This document shows, in pieces, positions 1 through 10,599 of a stretch of 64,000 nucleotides of DNA (position 1 is the stretch's first letter; the number at the start of each line of letters is the position of its first letter). A program made the translations under genes and the position numbers. Source of the DNA: Cordylochernes scorpioides (taxonomy: Eukaryota > Arthropoda > Arachnida > Pseudoscorpiones > Chernetidae); contig CP092865.1 in assembly GCA_030710605.1 (NCBI GenBank), positions 143,453,081-143,517,080 on the forward strand. Direction: 5' to 3'. Below the pieces are notes generated by a model that searched no databases, was not told the DNA's origin, and saw nothing but the letters and a program-made list of their open reading frames with translations.

Positions 1-817
1 GGTAGACCGTCTGTCACCTATTAGTTTCAATAAGGGGGCCCATTTCTTGTCCTTAAGCAAACCTTCCCACGTCCGATCACTATCTATCAAGGGGGCCCCA
101 CGATTTTTAATTACTGCGGCCACAACTCTCTTATCTCGTGATGGTTCAGGATCATCCTCACACGGGAACCTACTGAGGAAGTCGGCTACCGTGTTTTCTT
201 TCCCCGGGACATACACAAATGTCACGTTGAAGTCTTGGATGATCTCTGCCCACCTAGACAATCGAGCGTTCTTATAATCAGACCCCTTGTTATAAGTGAT
301 CGGTATGCACCTCAACCTTACTGCCCGCCAGGAGGTGTTTAAAGTGCTGCAGAGACAACACTACGGCATAAGCCTCCTTTTCGATTGTGGAATAGCGAGT
401 TTCGGGGCCTATCAACCGTTTGCTATAGTAAGCTATTGGCTTGACAACCCCGTCTATCTCCTGTTGGAGACAAGCGCCAACCGCTATTCCACTGGCGTCT
501 GTATTGAGGATAAATGGTCGCCCTATCATTGGATGAGCCAGTAAAGGCTCACTGGTTAGTACTTGTTTTATGGTCTCAAAGGCTGTCTGCTCTATTGTAC
601 CCCAAGTGAATCTTCGCCCCTTTCTCAATAAGTTACTTAGTGGAGCTAGGAGTTCACCTGCGTTGGGTATGAAGCGCCTGTAGTAGTTTACAGTACCCAA
701 AAGACTTCTGACCCCCCTGATGTTGTGGGGACGTTTCAAATCCCTGAGAGCCGCGACATTATCCCACATGGGTTTTATCCCATCCTGATCAATTACATGA
801 CCGAGGTAATCTACAGA
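1..817 (-). pseudogene. Ty3/gypsy pol fragment (RT end, RNase H, start of linker)
   Basis: Read on the minus strand, 817 down to about 290 encodes the end of a gypsy reverse transcriptase (LGH near the right edge, then a VNYYRRFIPNAG segment) and an RNase H domain (NTDASGIAVGACLQQ, SKRLIGPETRYSTIEKEAY). A small deletion around 290 shifts the frame. The homologous sequence then continues in another frame towards position 1, where a SRWAEIIQ/ADFLSRF-type linker can be read. It is closely similar in order and wording to the pol at 15017-18517, so it is a second copy of that family. The left side is cut by the window edge and the right side ends exactly where the tRNA-Lys-like sequence begins. 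Gag, protease, the catalytic YxDD box and integrase are absent here, so it is a dead fragment. Confidence 0.93.
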
Positions 818-890
818 GCCCTTCTAGCTCAGTCGGTAGAGCATGAGACTCTTAATCTCAGGGTCGTGGGTTCGTGCCCCACGTTGGGCG
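818..890 (+). tRNA. tRNA-Lys(CTT)-like sequence with encoded CCA; probable retro-copied pseudogene
   Basis: The 73 bases fold as a tRNA-Lys with anticodon CTT (loop ACTCTTAA), a D arm (CTAGCTCAGTCGGTAGAGC) and a T arm (GTGGGTTCGTGCCCCAC). Three things are wrong for a working gene. Bases 5 and 6 of the acceptor stem are TT facing TT. The near-invariant A58 of the T loop is T. The bases CCA follow directly at 891-893, although eukaryotic tRNA genes do not encode CCA. The sequence starts exactly at the end of the gypsy fragment. Its 3' flank (CCATTGTTGC) mirrors the LTR-end/primer-site junctions seen at 29.98 and 34.89 kb. I read it as a reverse-transcribed copy of a primer tRNA; a SINE head or an ordinary decayed tRNA gene are the alternatives. 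Confidence 0.8.
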
Positions 891-2100
891 CCATTGTTGC
901 ATTCCCGGTTTGGATAGATGAAAAGGGAGGATACACGATGTGACTTATTAAAGTTTCCTTACTTAAGTATATATATATATATATAGCAATTTAGGCCAAC
1001 AACCCCATGTATATAACCCGCAGCAAGACCTTAATGTTGTATAATAGAAGCACAGCTGTCAATGATGCACTATCGACATATGTCTTTACATCATCACATG
1101 TAATGCAATTTGTGCAAACAGGATAAATAAAAAAAAAGGGGGGGGGAACTTTGTAATTGATTAAGAGTTGAGCTAAAGTAGGGATCGAGCATATAATATT
1201 GTCAGAACAAAGGTTTAAAGATGGAAACAGCCACGACACTAGTATACAATTTCATCAGACAACCCATGAAATCGTTATTAAATTGGACAATCTATAAAAG
1301 ACTCCTTCTGGAGGTTTAGCAACCCACTGAAGACGCTGGGAGCTATTTCATAGAGGGAAATTATAGCAACAGATCTCTATAATTTCTACAGATCAACTGT
1401 AGATAGATTCATATTAAGGCATTTTTTTATAGCCCAAATAACACAAACAATAGTCAAACATACGAATCTGTTTGCATGATGCCGTACCCTCCTAACAGCG
1501 TAACAATAGCCCGAGGAGTCAGAAAATATGGTATAATGGTAAATATGATGGAATAACGCACAGAAACACATAAAAGTACAAACATTACTAAAACCTGACA
1601 GATAGATACCCTCAAAGTAGCCCTAATAAAGTCGTATTTTGCAACTGTTGCTGTGTCAATATATCACAGCAAAGATATAGTACACAACTCTATTCCAACA
1701 GAGTCGGTAGTTCTATATTTAGTACAATTTGTGAAATTAAGGTGTGGGGGTAGTACCATAAAGCAAAAGGAATGAAATATGTATGAGAGGAAACAAGAAA
1801 TTTTCTCTAGATATTTATTTAAATAAATTAAAATTTGGGAACATGTCTATATTGACGAGATATGCTATTTACATAGTAATCTAGATAGAGGTGACCTGAA
1901 GTTATTTAAGGCCCTTTAGGGCCTTTGCGAAATCTAGGTTGGTTACTACACAAAAAGGGGGGGGGCGCTAAGTCATAATGACAAATGGCTTACCTTTTCT
2001 CGAAAGTGTCGGCAAAGGTCTGGTCTCCCGACTGAAGACTGTCCTCTCACTGAGCGACTCAGATTGAATCCGCCTTTTGGCAAAGAAACCCTCTTTTATT
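891..2100. other. No gene recognised; possible LTR remnant next to the tRNA copy
   Basis: AT-rich sequence with a (TA)n tract near 969-985 and short G runs near 1137 and 1960. If the 818-890 tRNA copy marks a primer site of a minus-strand element, the sequence from about 895 rightwards would be its LTR end, but no second LTR copy is visible to confirm that. No open frame here has recognisable protein features. Confidence 0.5.
1223..1260. repeat. Short dispersed repeat, copy 1 (see 2284-2322)
   Basis: About 38 bp beginning GGAAACAGCCACG and ending AATTTCATCAGAC. A copy with a few substitutions lies at 2284-2322. The function is unknown; it probably marks a diverged larger duplication between the 1.2 and 2.3 kb regions. 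Confidence 0.6.
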
Positions 2101-2283
2101 CTTGTCTCTCTCCGTTTTCACTCGCTGGCCGCGCCAAAGTTTTTATTGGTTGGCATTTTCATTCGTTGAAAGAAACACCAATCAAAATGGCCAACGGCTC
2201 CAGTATACTATTTCACAGACGCCCCAGGCCTCTCCCATCAAAATAGAACATATAGTATTACCAAAACAAAAAAATTCTAAAGA

Positions 2284-2483
2284 GAGAAACAGCCACGGCA
2301 ATAGTGTAAAATTTCATCAGACCCCAGGCCTCCTCCACATGGGCTGTAATACGATCCTCCCTTTCCTCGGGACGGTATATATATCGCCCCCCCCCCCCCC
2401 CCCCGTCTTGGTTAAAAATCGACCCAGGCCCCTTTTACCTGGACTGTAATGTGATGCTTCCCCTTTTCGGGAAGGATATTTAT
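2284..2483. repeat. Diverged direct repeats around a poly-C tract
   Basis: The first 39 bp repeat the 1223-1260 sequence. Two imperfect units of about 60 bp follow, at roughly 2322-2382 and 2423-2483. Each has a CCCAGGCC start, a GGNCTGTAAT core and a TTCCTCGGGA/TTTTCGGGAA element before a TATATA-like stretch. They are separated by about 17 C residues at 2387-2404. This looks like promoter-rich LTR debris, but I cannot assign it to a family. Confidence 0.55.
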
Positions 2484-2791
2484 AAGGCTTAGTCTTTTAG
2501 AAATCTTCCTTCTCCATTTCTTCTGGTCATCTCTACCTAAATTTTTGGTGAGGGGAATATATGTACATATGGAACAACAGCTTCCAGCGCGGATGTCTCT
2601 GGATGTCACTGGTGTCTTCTTCACCAGGCATCAGCTTTCGGCATGGAAGTCTGGTGTCATCAAGTGTCTAGGTTTCTGGGCAAAAAAAAAGGTGGTCTAT
2701 AAGTCTATGTGGGAGGGAAGCCATGTATCCATTTGATGTTGATTATACATACGCCTTCTGTTGGGGTATGGTTACAAAAACGTGCCCCAAC

Positions 2792-3471
2792 ACAAGGCAA
2801 CCCTACTCCAGGTCCAGAACCCCATGGACACCTTCAAGGATGTGGCATGCTACAGGAGCTCACCACTAACCAGAAAGTGTGCGTGAGGAACTACACCAAG
2901 CCTGGTGTGGGAGCTGGAAAGTGTGGCTGAAGGAAGATTTTAAAAGGCCTATAGACCTCCCTGGCCTTCCTACGGTCTAAACTCCCCATGTGACCTGCTA
3001 CACCCCGATGCCAAGAGTCTCTCAGTGAGATGTCAAGAGCCCCTCAGTGAGATGCCAAGAGTCCCTCAGTGATGGAGGCCGACCCGCTCAGCAGCCTGGA
3101 GATGACCAAACAATGGATAAGTCTGTGGGCCCCCACCACCACCAACAACCTCGGCCTTCAACTGAGAAGAGGACCCAGATCCCATCACCCATGGAGACAG
3201 GCATGAAATTGTCTTTTGCTCTTTGTTTTTTTTTAATTAAATATTTAGAGTTAAAAAAAATGAACGTAATATATATTCATTGTTAAACCGTAATAATATT
3301 AAGCATTTTCTTTTATTTTATTAAAAGGCTCTCAGAGTTCGCTCATAGGGGGCAGCATGGTTTGAACGGTAGATGGCGCCAAAAATTAAAAAAAAAAGAA
3401 CGAGGCAGCTGACCGTACCGCCGGCCATCTTTTTTTTTTGGTCGGTGGTTTTTCCCCTACAGTAAGTCATT
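2792..3471 (+). mobile_element. LTR fragment, family of the 27703-28934 LTR
   Basis: Nearly base-for-base equal to 27940-28623, including the CCAAGAGTCTCTCAGTGAGA tandem phrases, the CCACCACCACCAACAAC stretch and the final CCTACAGTAAGTCATT. The copy at 28 kb sits in a full-length LTR, so this is the middle part of the same LTR type, lacking both ends. Short open frames across it are shared by both copies but resemble no protein, so I do not call them genes. Confidence 0.85.
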
Positions 3472-3491
3472 ACACAGTACATTACAGTAAG

Positions 3492-4244
3492 TCACAAAAA
3501 TAACACATCCTGCTACAAAAAAAGATATATAGTTTGCGTGTATCCTGCACGCACTGGGGTTAAAAAAAGGAAGGACATAAACTCTGGTTATGTTTACAAT
3601 ATATATTTATTTATCTCTTTTGACCAAAAAGAAATACACAAAGATAAGAAATAAAATAAATAAATATGCAATGAGGATAGGTTGTGAGAAGTTTTAAATG
3701 AATATCTATAAAATCATTATTTAAAAAATATATATATATACTTAACTTTGTGCTTTTTTGTTGGAAGGCTGGAAACCCCTCCCCAAAATCTTTTAGAGCT
3801 ACATTTTAACGAGCTTCCCTCTACTATCTTATCTAAGACTGAACAGCTCCCCCCAAAAACTTGCTTGCCACTAACTTTTTTCTCCCAGGGTGACCAACCA
3901 AAAATTAAAAAAATTAAAAAATAAATCTTTATCTATTCACCCTCTGTGATAAGAAAGAAATTTAAAAAAATAAAATTATAATAAAAAATTATCTTTCGAA
4001 ATATTAATTTTAAAATATTAATTAAAAAGAAAACCCAAAATAACTGCTTATTTAAAATAAAAGGAAATTTTATTATGGTACTATAAGTTATAAAAAAAAA
4101 AAACTAGAAATAAAAAGGGAGGTGAAGAGATGGGCTGGTTTTTACAGAGAAGAATTCTCGAAGTCCACTTCATTGTCCACCAGCTTTTTCTTGATTCTGT
4201 GGGTGACTTTGTGGAGGCCCCAGAAGTGGCCTCTACATCCCTAC
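3492..4244 (+). repeat. Repeat module shared with 23032-24070
   Basis: The sequence from TCACAAAAATAACACATCC to GGCCTCTACATCCCTAC matches 23032-24070 closely. The 23-kb copy has about 300 extra bases (roughly 23267-23565) at the TATATATATA tract near 3730, so either that copy gained an insert or this one lost it. Here the module follows an LTR fragment after a duplicated ACAGTAAGTCA. At 24 kb it runs straight into an LTR 3' part, so the same modules are joined in different orders. It is AT-rich and non-coding. Confidence 0.8.
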
Positions 4245-4257
4245 CCGCCAAGACCAC

Positions 4258-4510
4258 GGGATTTGGGCTTGTGAGGGAGCAGGACTATCTCCGGGGTCAA
4301 AAGTGGAGGTCGGGGGGGGGTGCTCTGGCTTGCGAGGGAGCAAGACAAATCTCCAGGGTCAAAAGCGGAGGTCGGGGATGCTCTGGCTTGCGAGGGAGCA
4401 AGGCAAATCTCCGGGGTCAAAAAGCGGAGGTCGGGAATGCTCTGGCTTGCGAGGGAGCAAGGCAAATCTCCGGGGCCAAAGTGGAGGTCGGGGAATGCTC
4501 TGGATTAGAG
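4258..4510 (+). repeat. G-rich minisatellite, unit about 59 bp, about 4.3 copies
   Basis: The unit reads TGCTCTGGCTTGCGAGGGAG, then CAAGGCAAATCTCCGGGGTC, then a tail of AAAAGCGGAGGTCGGGGA type. The first copy is the most diverged and contains a run of nine G. All three frames stay open across part of the array, which explains several overlapping frames with internal repeats; none is a credible gene. Confidence 0.9.
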
Positions 4511-4697
4511 GAAACAATTGCACTGTCTAAAAAAATAAATAAATGTCAAAACAAAGGGCGCCATGCATTCTATTTATTCGCCAGTTGAATGCAAGACTGG
4601 CTTTTTTTTTAATTCCACTCTGTGACACGGATAGTATTGTGATAGGTATATCCGGAGTCTTAGGGTGCCTGGAACACAAGGGTTATAAACACATATA

Positions 4698-5152
4698 TGT
4701 TGTAATATATCCCAATACATCTATGTCTCCATGTATTGTGTAAATGTATAATGTAATTGCCAAAGTGTGACAAATAAAATTTCGAGTGAGCGTCAGCCGA
4801 TGCCAGAAGGGCCCCGCTAGATTCCCCGCAGTCCTGGAAATTTACGACCGTCTGCATTCTTGTCTCGACGGCGGCGGGTTGCGACATTCCAGTCTGGGCC
4901 CCCACAGCACCCCCTTTTTTATAAACACGGTTAGTCGGCTTGGGGACGAGACTTGCAGACGTCTCTAGACAGTTCTCCCCTAAACTGGTGTCGGCTGGAC
5001 TCACTTTTTGCCATCTCCGTGGTGACATCTACCATGTCTCGTTCTTTGGTGCAACACATTCACGCCTGAACCCACTCTAACATTGAGGCCATAACGACTG
5101 CATTTGACCAACACATTACAGTCATCCTACAGGATCGACTTACCTCACCACA
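4698..5152 (+). repeat. Gypsy-1 5' LTR
   Basis: Starts TGTTGTAATATATCCC and ends CTTACCTCACCACA. It has an AATAAA at about 4770 and a TTTTTTATAAACA TATA-like box near 4915. It matches 10600-11054 apart from about five substitutions. Confidence 0.95.
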
Positions 5153-5169
5153 GCGAAGTCGACAGGATT
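5153..5169 (+). promoter_or_regulatory. Primer-binding site, tRNA-Ser type
   Basis: GCGAAGTCGACAGGATT abuts the LTR end. It fits the complement of an insect tRNA-Ser 3' end (GCGNAGTCGGYAGGATTCG as I remember it) with about two mismatches. Several gypsy-group elements are known to prime with tRNA-Ser. The TGG that would pair with CCA is missing, so the call is moderate. Confidence 0.6.
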
Positions 5170-5195
5170 ACCTACCAAAGACAAGACATCCGAAG

Positions 5196-6167
5196 ATGGA
5201 GAACCAGGCAAGGAGTGACGCCACCTCGGAGGGAATTACCACGCCTTCAATCGTGACCGACATCGTAGCGCAGTTAGCAGCAGCTCTTCGCGACATCGTA
5301 AACCCCGGCCAAATAGATAGCGACCTACCCCGGTACGATGGAACGTACCCCGCTGCCAATTTCTTCCAACAATACGACGACATCGCCGGCCGCGCCTACC
5401 TGACAGAGACGAAGCGCCTCCAAAAACTTCCGGCACAACTCTCAGGTGAGCCCCTTACCTTTTTTCGCCAACTTGACTTAGCCAATAAGTCCTACGACCA
5501 GGCCAGACAAATCTTAATAGACCTGTACCCTGGCACAGTAGAAGTTTCATTTTCCAAATTTTTAGCATTGAAGCTAACTCCTCAAACCACCCTACAAGGC
5601 TATTATAAGGAAAAAACCGCAATGGGCCTACAACTGAACCTGCCTACCGACATCATTCTCGAATCCCTGACTGAAGGCCTTCCCACAGCTGACCAGCGTT
5701 TGGTGCGAACCGTGTCGCCAAACACATTGAAAGACTGGCACGATTTAATGGCCAGAATAAAGGGTTCGAGTGTACCCGCGCCAGCGTGCCCAACACCAGA
5801 ACCCACCTCTTCGAGGCACGATGGCCATATTACTTTGGCCAGGGAACAACCAAGCCGGCCCTATAACATGCCGCCGCGTTTCTTCAGCACCCCTAGACTG
5901 CCTCGCCATGCAGATTCAAGTGCGCCATCGCAACCCCCGTCACCATGCCACTACTGTCGGGGAAATCACTGGAACGCCCAGTGTCCGCGCCGACAACCAT
6001 CTGGTCGAAACAATGTGTTTTACCAAGAAACTACGGGGCGTCAGCCGAGGACATCTCCCTCCACCGCCAGGTCACAGCCAGCACGGTCAACCCCGCCATC
6101 TGACACCACAGTCCAGACCACTCCCCGAAGCGAGGAAATAGGAGGTAATTTTCGTTGCCCTCCATAA
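5196..6167 (+). CDS. gag: Gypsy-1 Gag
   Basis: 323 residues from an ATG 43 bases after the 5' LTR. Residues about 45-190 look like a capsid domain (LPRYDGTYPAANFFQQYDDI, then LTETKRLQKLPAQLSGEPL). A proline-rich region follows, then a zinc knuckle near residue 251 (CHYCRGNHWNAQC, spacing C-x2-C-x3-H-x4-C, one residue shorter than the usual retroviral spacing). The protein would package element RNA in a cytoplasmic particle. The frame stops at 6165-6167, overlapping the pol frame by about 26 nt. It appears intact. Confidence 0.9.
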   Translation: MENQARSDATSEGITTPSIVTDIVAQLAAALRDIVNPGQIDSDLPRYDGTYPAANFFQQYDDIAGRAYLTETKRLQKLPAQLSGEPLTFFRQLDLANKSYDQARQILIDLYPGTVEVSFSKFLALKLTPQTTLQGYYKEKTAMGLQLNLPTDIILESLTEGLPTADQRLVRTVSPNTLKDWHDLMARIKGSSVPAPACPTPEPTSSRHDGHITLAREQPSRPYNMPPRFFSTPRLPRHADSSAPSQPPSPCHYCRGNHWNAQCPRRQPSGRNNVFYQETTGRQPRTSPSTARSQPARSTPPSDTTVQTTPRSEEIGGNFRCPP

Positions 6168-8118
6168 TTTATTATTTAAACTGGGACTATGCAGAAAATT
6201 TTGTTTAACGTTCTTGGCAGATACAGGAGCTTCGGTCAATATAATTAATATAACAATACTTACCTTTCTTGAAAACAATTTAGGTTGTACTTTTAAAATA
6301 TATGATGACAATGTTACTCTTAGTTCTGTTTCCAATGACATTTCAACAATGGGATTTTTATATTTAAATGTCACTATAGGCTGTTTAACTAAATTAACAA
6401 AATTTTATGTTATAGATTCCAAATTACCATTTGGCATATTATCTCTTAATACATTAAGCAATTTCAAATTGAAAATAGATTTATGTAACTTTTTGGTCTT
6501 CCAAAACGAAGCTCCCCTGCCACCTACCGTGTACCATTTTTCGCTTGTGAACGACTCATGCAACTATGGTAAAAGCCTTGAAAATTCCAACAAAATGGCT
6601 AACCTTGCCACCTATCAGCACAACCCATCGATGCATGTGTCTGACACTTCTAGGCATGGTCTTAGCTATATGTCTCCTTCACATGAAACCATTTCTAATT
6701 GTGACTTCGCCTCGCCTAAAAAACATGTTGATATGCCACAAAATAACGTTTTTAATGATTGCATTCCTAATTATACTACTAATGTATGTCAGATACCCGC
6801 ATCCCAGTCTTGTTCAAATTCCAACACCCCTTTAAGCTTTTTAGATATAATTAATAGATATTCTCATATTTTTTCTAGTAACAAATTTGATGTACCTAAA
6901 TTGAAGATACCCCCAGTTAAGATTCATACTTTATCCGATAAAATTATTGCTCTGAGACCTTATCGTGCTTCTCTAGTTGATCAACGAGAAATACAAGAGC
7001 AGGTCAACCAAATGCTTAAATTCGGCATAATAGAACCTTCTTTTTCTCCTTATGCTAGCCCAGTCACCCTTGTAACTAAAAAGGATAAAACGAAAAGATT
7101 TTGCGTAGATTTCCGTAAATTAAACGAGATAATTTGTCCCGATGTACACCCTCTCCCCTTAATAGAAACGGTTTTGGATAAGTTAGCACACGCCAAAATT
7201 TTTACAAATGTAGACATAAGTTCAGCATTCTGGCAAGTTGAAATCGAACCTAGTTCCCGAAACCTTTTAGCCTTTGTAACTCTCGAAGGGCAGTACCAGT
7301 TTTCTCGATTACCTTTCGGTCTGAGAAATTCACCACAGATATATGAACGTGCTCTAAGTCAAGTAATACAAAAGTATGAGTTAGATTTCATAGCCCATTA
7401 TTTTGATGACTTTGTTATATTCTCTAATACCATAGAAGAGCATGCTCAACATATACAAAAATTCTTCTTAGTGTGCCAGGAAGAAAATATTAAATTAAAT
7501 TATAATAAATGCGAATTTTTCAAGACCCAAATTGAATTTTTAGGATATACGATAAAATCGGGCACCTACACGCCCCAAATTAAAAATCTTGATGTAATCA
7601 ACGCTATTAAGGTTCCAACTAATCTAAAAACACTCCAATCGTTTTTAGGTGCCATTAATGTGTACAATAAATTTATACCTAATTATGCGCAACTCAGAAC
7701 CCCCCTTAATAAGTTACTTAAGAAGGACACCACATGGAACTGGGACAATCAATGCCAAACCTCTTTCGAAGCTCTCAAAGAGAGTCTGACCTCACAACCA
7801 ATCTTACATCTTTTTAAAGAAGGACTGCCGTGCCAACTTTATTGTGACGCCTCACTTTTAGGCATAGCCGGTGTTCTCAAACAACAATACCCAGATGGGA
7901 CTCTTTATCCAGTACAATTTTACAGCCGCGCGCTTAGGCCACACGAGAAAAATTACACGATTTCCGAACTGGAATGTCTCGCCATCATTGAATGTGTGGA
8001 CAAATTCCGTGTGTATTTAACCGGCGTTAAATTCACCATTTTCACCGACCACCATGCCTTACAGTGGCTTAAAACCATAAAAAAAATCCAACTGGGCGAC
8101 TATTTCGGTGGAGTCTAA
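6142..8118 (+). pseudogene. pol: Gypsy-1 Pol, part 1: protease, RT, RNase H (frame broken at its end)
   Basis: The frame is open from 6142 and has no ATG before the protease motif LADTGASVN (about 6214), so it is probably made as a Gag-Pol fusion. Relative to gag it lies in the +1 frame. RT is recognisable from LRPYRASLVDQREIQEQV, through FCVDFRKLNEI, to the catalytic HYFDDFVIFSN box; RNase H has [32 protein letters not shown] and FTDHHALQWL. Just after that motif, an A run at about 8080-8089 is one base out of register and the frame ends at 8118, while the homologous protein continues in the next frame. A real mutation or a homopolymer sequencing error would look the same. Confidence 0.92.
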
Positions 8119-9527
8119 AGATGTCCACATATGAGTACGAGATCCGTTACATAAAAGGATCGAAACAGCATGAGGCGGACCTTCTATCGCGCAATCCTTT
8201 CTGTGGATTCCTCAGCCCTGCACAAATAAAGGAAAAACAACCCCTTGAGCTTCCCTATCCAAACGCCACCATAAATCCAGAAGGCCTTCACACTCTAACT
8301 CGAAAAGGCGTGACGAAAGTCATCGTTCCTCCCTCGCTCCAACACACACTAATAAATAAGGTACATGTAGAATATAATCACCCTGGTGTTTCACAGATGA
8401 CGAGAATCATTTCCACCCAATACACTTGGCGTGGAATGACACACTCGATTGCCAAATATGTTAAATCTTGTCCCACATGCCAATTAATTAAAAGACCCAA
8501 AGGTCCCAATTACGGTACGCTAGGACAACTTCCTCTCGTTTCACATCCCTTTGACACATTATCTATAGACACCATAGCCGGATTTTCAAAATATGGCAGT
8601 TCGAAAACTTATCTCCATGTGATCGTCGACCATCTAAGCCGTTACGCATGGACCTTCCCCTCTAAGTCAACCAGCACACTTACATACTTACAGTGTTTAA
8701 AAAAGGTAATGCAGAGCAATACACCCAAATGCCTCCTTTCGGATAGAGCACCTGCGTTTACCTCACCCAAGTTTAGGAGATTTTTACTAAGACAAGGTAT
8801 ACAACCCCTTCTCACAACTAGTAACAACCCGCAGGCCAACGGCCTCTGTGAACGTCTAAATGCGACACTCACAGGCAAGCTTAGAATCCTCCATCTAGAA
8901 AACCCCAAAGTATCCTGGATCAAATTAATAAAAACCGTAACAGATAAATATAACCAAACACCCCACACAATCACTGGGTTCCCCCCTTCGTTTCTTATGT
9001 ATAATATAATTCCAACAGAGTTAAGTTCCCACATCGATCCCTATCCTCCTGTCGAAGAAGCTAGGAAAATAGCCATTAAACGCACACTCGATAGGCACGC
9101 CAAGGAAAAAATGAAATACGACAGCAAACATAGAACGCCCCAATTTGAAGTCGGAGATATAGTTTTAGTCAAGGCCTACCATCACCCGAACAGCGGTAAA
9201 TTACTTCCCTACTTTACAGGTCCATATACTATATTAGAAATAATTTCTCCCAACGTTGTTCGTATAAATAGAGCCAATCAGCCCTTAAACAGAGACAACG
9301 ACACAGTACATGTGAACAAATTAAAATATTACACTGAAGAGGTCCTTTATATCGCACCACCCCAAAAATATTCCCTTCCAAATAAAAATAATAGAAAACC
9401 TACCAATCTATCTCCATACAACCACTTCCCTCCAGACCTTTTCGACAATTCAACTAACCGCCACATTCCCCCCAGATCTAGTGAACCGTTCCTACATTTA
9501 ACACCAGACACTTTTAAAGATTTTTAA
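8090..9527 (+). pseudogene. pol: Gypsy-1 Pol, part 2: RNase H end and integrase
   Basis: This continues the pol protein in another frame after the break near 8085; the ATG at 8121 is probably not a native start. It opens with the RNase H tail (EADLLSRNPF). The integrase zinc domain follows (HVEYNHPGVSQ then CPTCQLIKR, an HHCC pattern), then a DDE core with D in LSIDTIAG, D in LLSDRAPAF and E in ANGLCERLN. The C-terminal part has the GPYTILE motif common in gypsy integrases. It is otherwise uninterrupted to its stop at 9525-9527. Confidence 0.92.
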
Positions 9528-10599
9528 CACCCTAATTGACCTATGTTTCGTTAAAATTATAACTTTATAAACAACACACCTATATCATCTATACTACTTT
9601 TTAATATTTCGCATATTTATTATTTACTTATTTTAATTATATCTCAAGTCTTTTGTTATTTTTAACTTTTGTCTTTTTATTTTTATACTATTGTACAAAC
9701 ATTAATCACACACAATATTTAATTTTAATTTTTTTTCTCAACTTCAATATTTAAATCCTATTTTTAGATTTTTAAGTTAAAATTTTAGAAAAATGAATCG
9801 AGGGCATTACCCACAAAATTCTCATGGCATCACAGCCCATACCTTCTCAGAGAGATCGTTACTATCCGCTGAAACATTGATTTCTCACATTTATTCCATC
9901 TTAACTACAAACGCTTCTTCGCTGTAACCTTCCCAACAGTCGAACTTGAGCAGCTAGTTAGATTAGTTTTTTTTTTTTTTCTTTCATTCACGGCCCGGTT
10001 CGAGCATCAACGCCCCTTTTTTTTTTCTCACATTCGGGCAATTTTTTATTATTATTCAATCACCTCACTTTCACTTCCTTACCGCGGCCAAATCGTTATT
10101 TTATTTATATATATTTTTTTTTTATGCGACCGAACGACTCTCTCTCTGCCACACTTTCTATCACTCTTTCTCGACCAAAGTTTCCACCACCTATTCCCAA
10201 ATCCGTCTGATAGGACAGCCCATGTCGAATACCTTCAGCATACTGTAGATGGACCAATGCCTACGATCCCATAACGTCGCATTGCATCGCAGTACCAGAA
10301 TCTATTCTATGTCCACCTATCTAGACCCTATAATTCAATGCACTTTCAAATATTAATGCCAACATTCAACGCTGTATATATTCACCCAAATTTACATTTA
10401 TATATTTACATTTTTAAAATCCTTTTTCATATATTTTTATACGTTGGGCTTAACATTATTATTTGTTAACATTTCTCTTTTTATTATTAATCATTATTAT
10501 TAAACCAATTTGTATACAAATTATTTTCCCCAATTTTAATTATCTTATGATTTCATATATAATCAACATAACCTAATTTTCATCAACCGGGGCATAAAC
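9528..10599 (+). other. Gypsy-1 3' non-coding region
   Basis: About 1.07 kb of T-rich sequence between pol and the 3' LTR. No env frame and no membrane-protein-like stretch can be read. A short purine/G tract (ACCGGGGCATAAAC) just before the LTR is the only candidate plus-strand primer; a clean polypurine tract is not obvious. Confidence 0.7.

Noticed and set aside
2545-2930. Small open frames in the 2.5-2.9 kb region
   Set aside because: They have no recognisable motif. One lies in an LTR fragment also present at 28 kb.
4130-4588. 152-codon open frame over the minisatellite
   Set aside because: Other frames over the same bases are equally open and show the same repeat, so the openness comes from the repeat, not from a protein.
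8642-9034. 130-codon minus-strand open frame
   Set aside because: Antisense shadow of the Gypsy-1 integrase core.
9528-10599. Possible env gene after Gypsy-1 pol
   Set aside because: No open frame of useful length, no signal peptide or membrane segment, only T-rich non-coding DNA.
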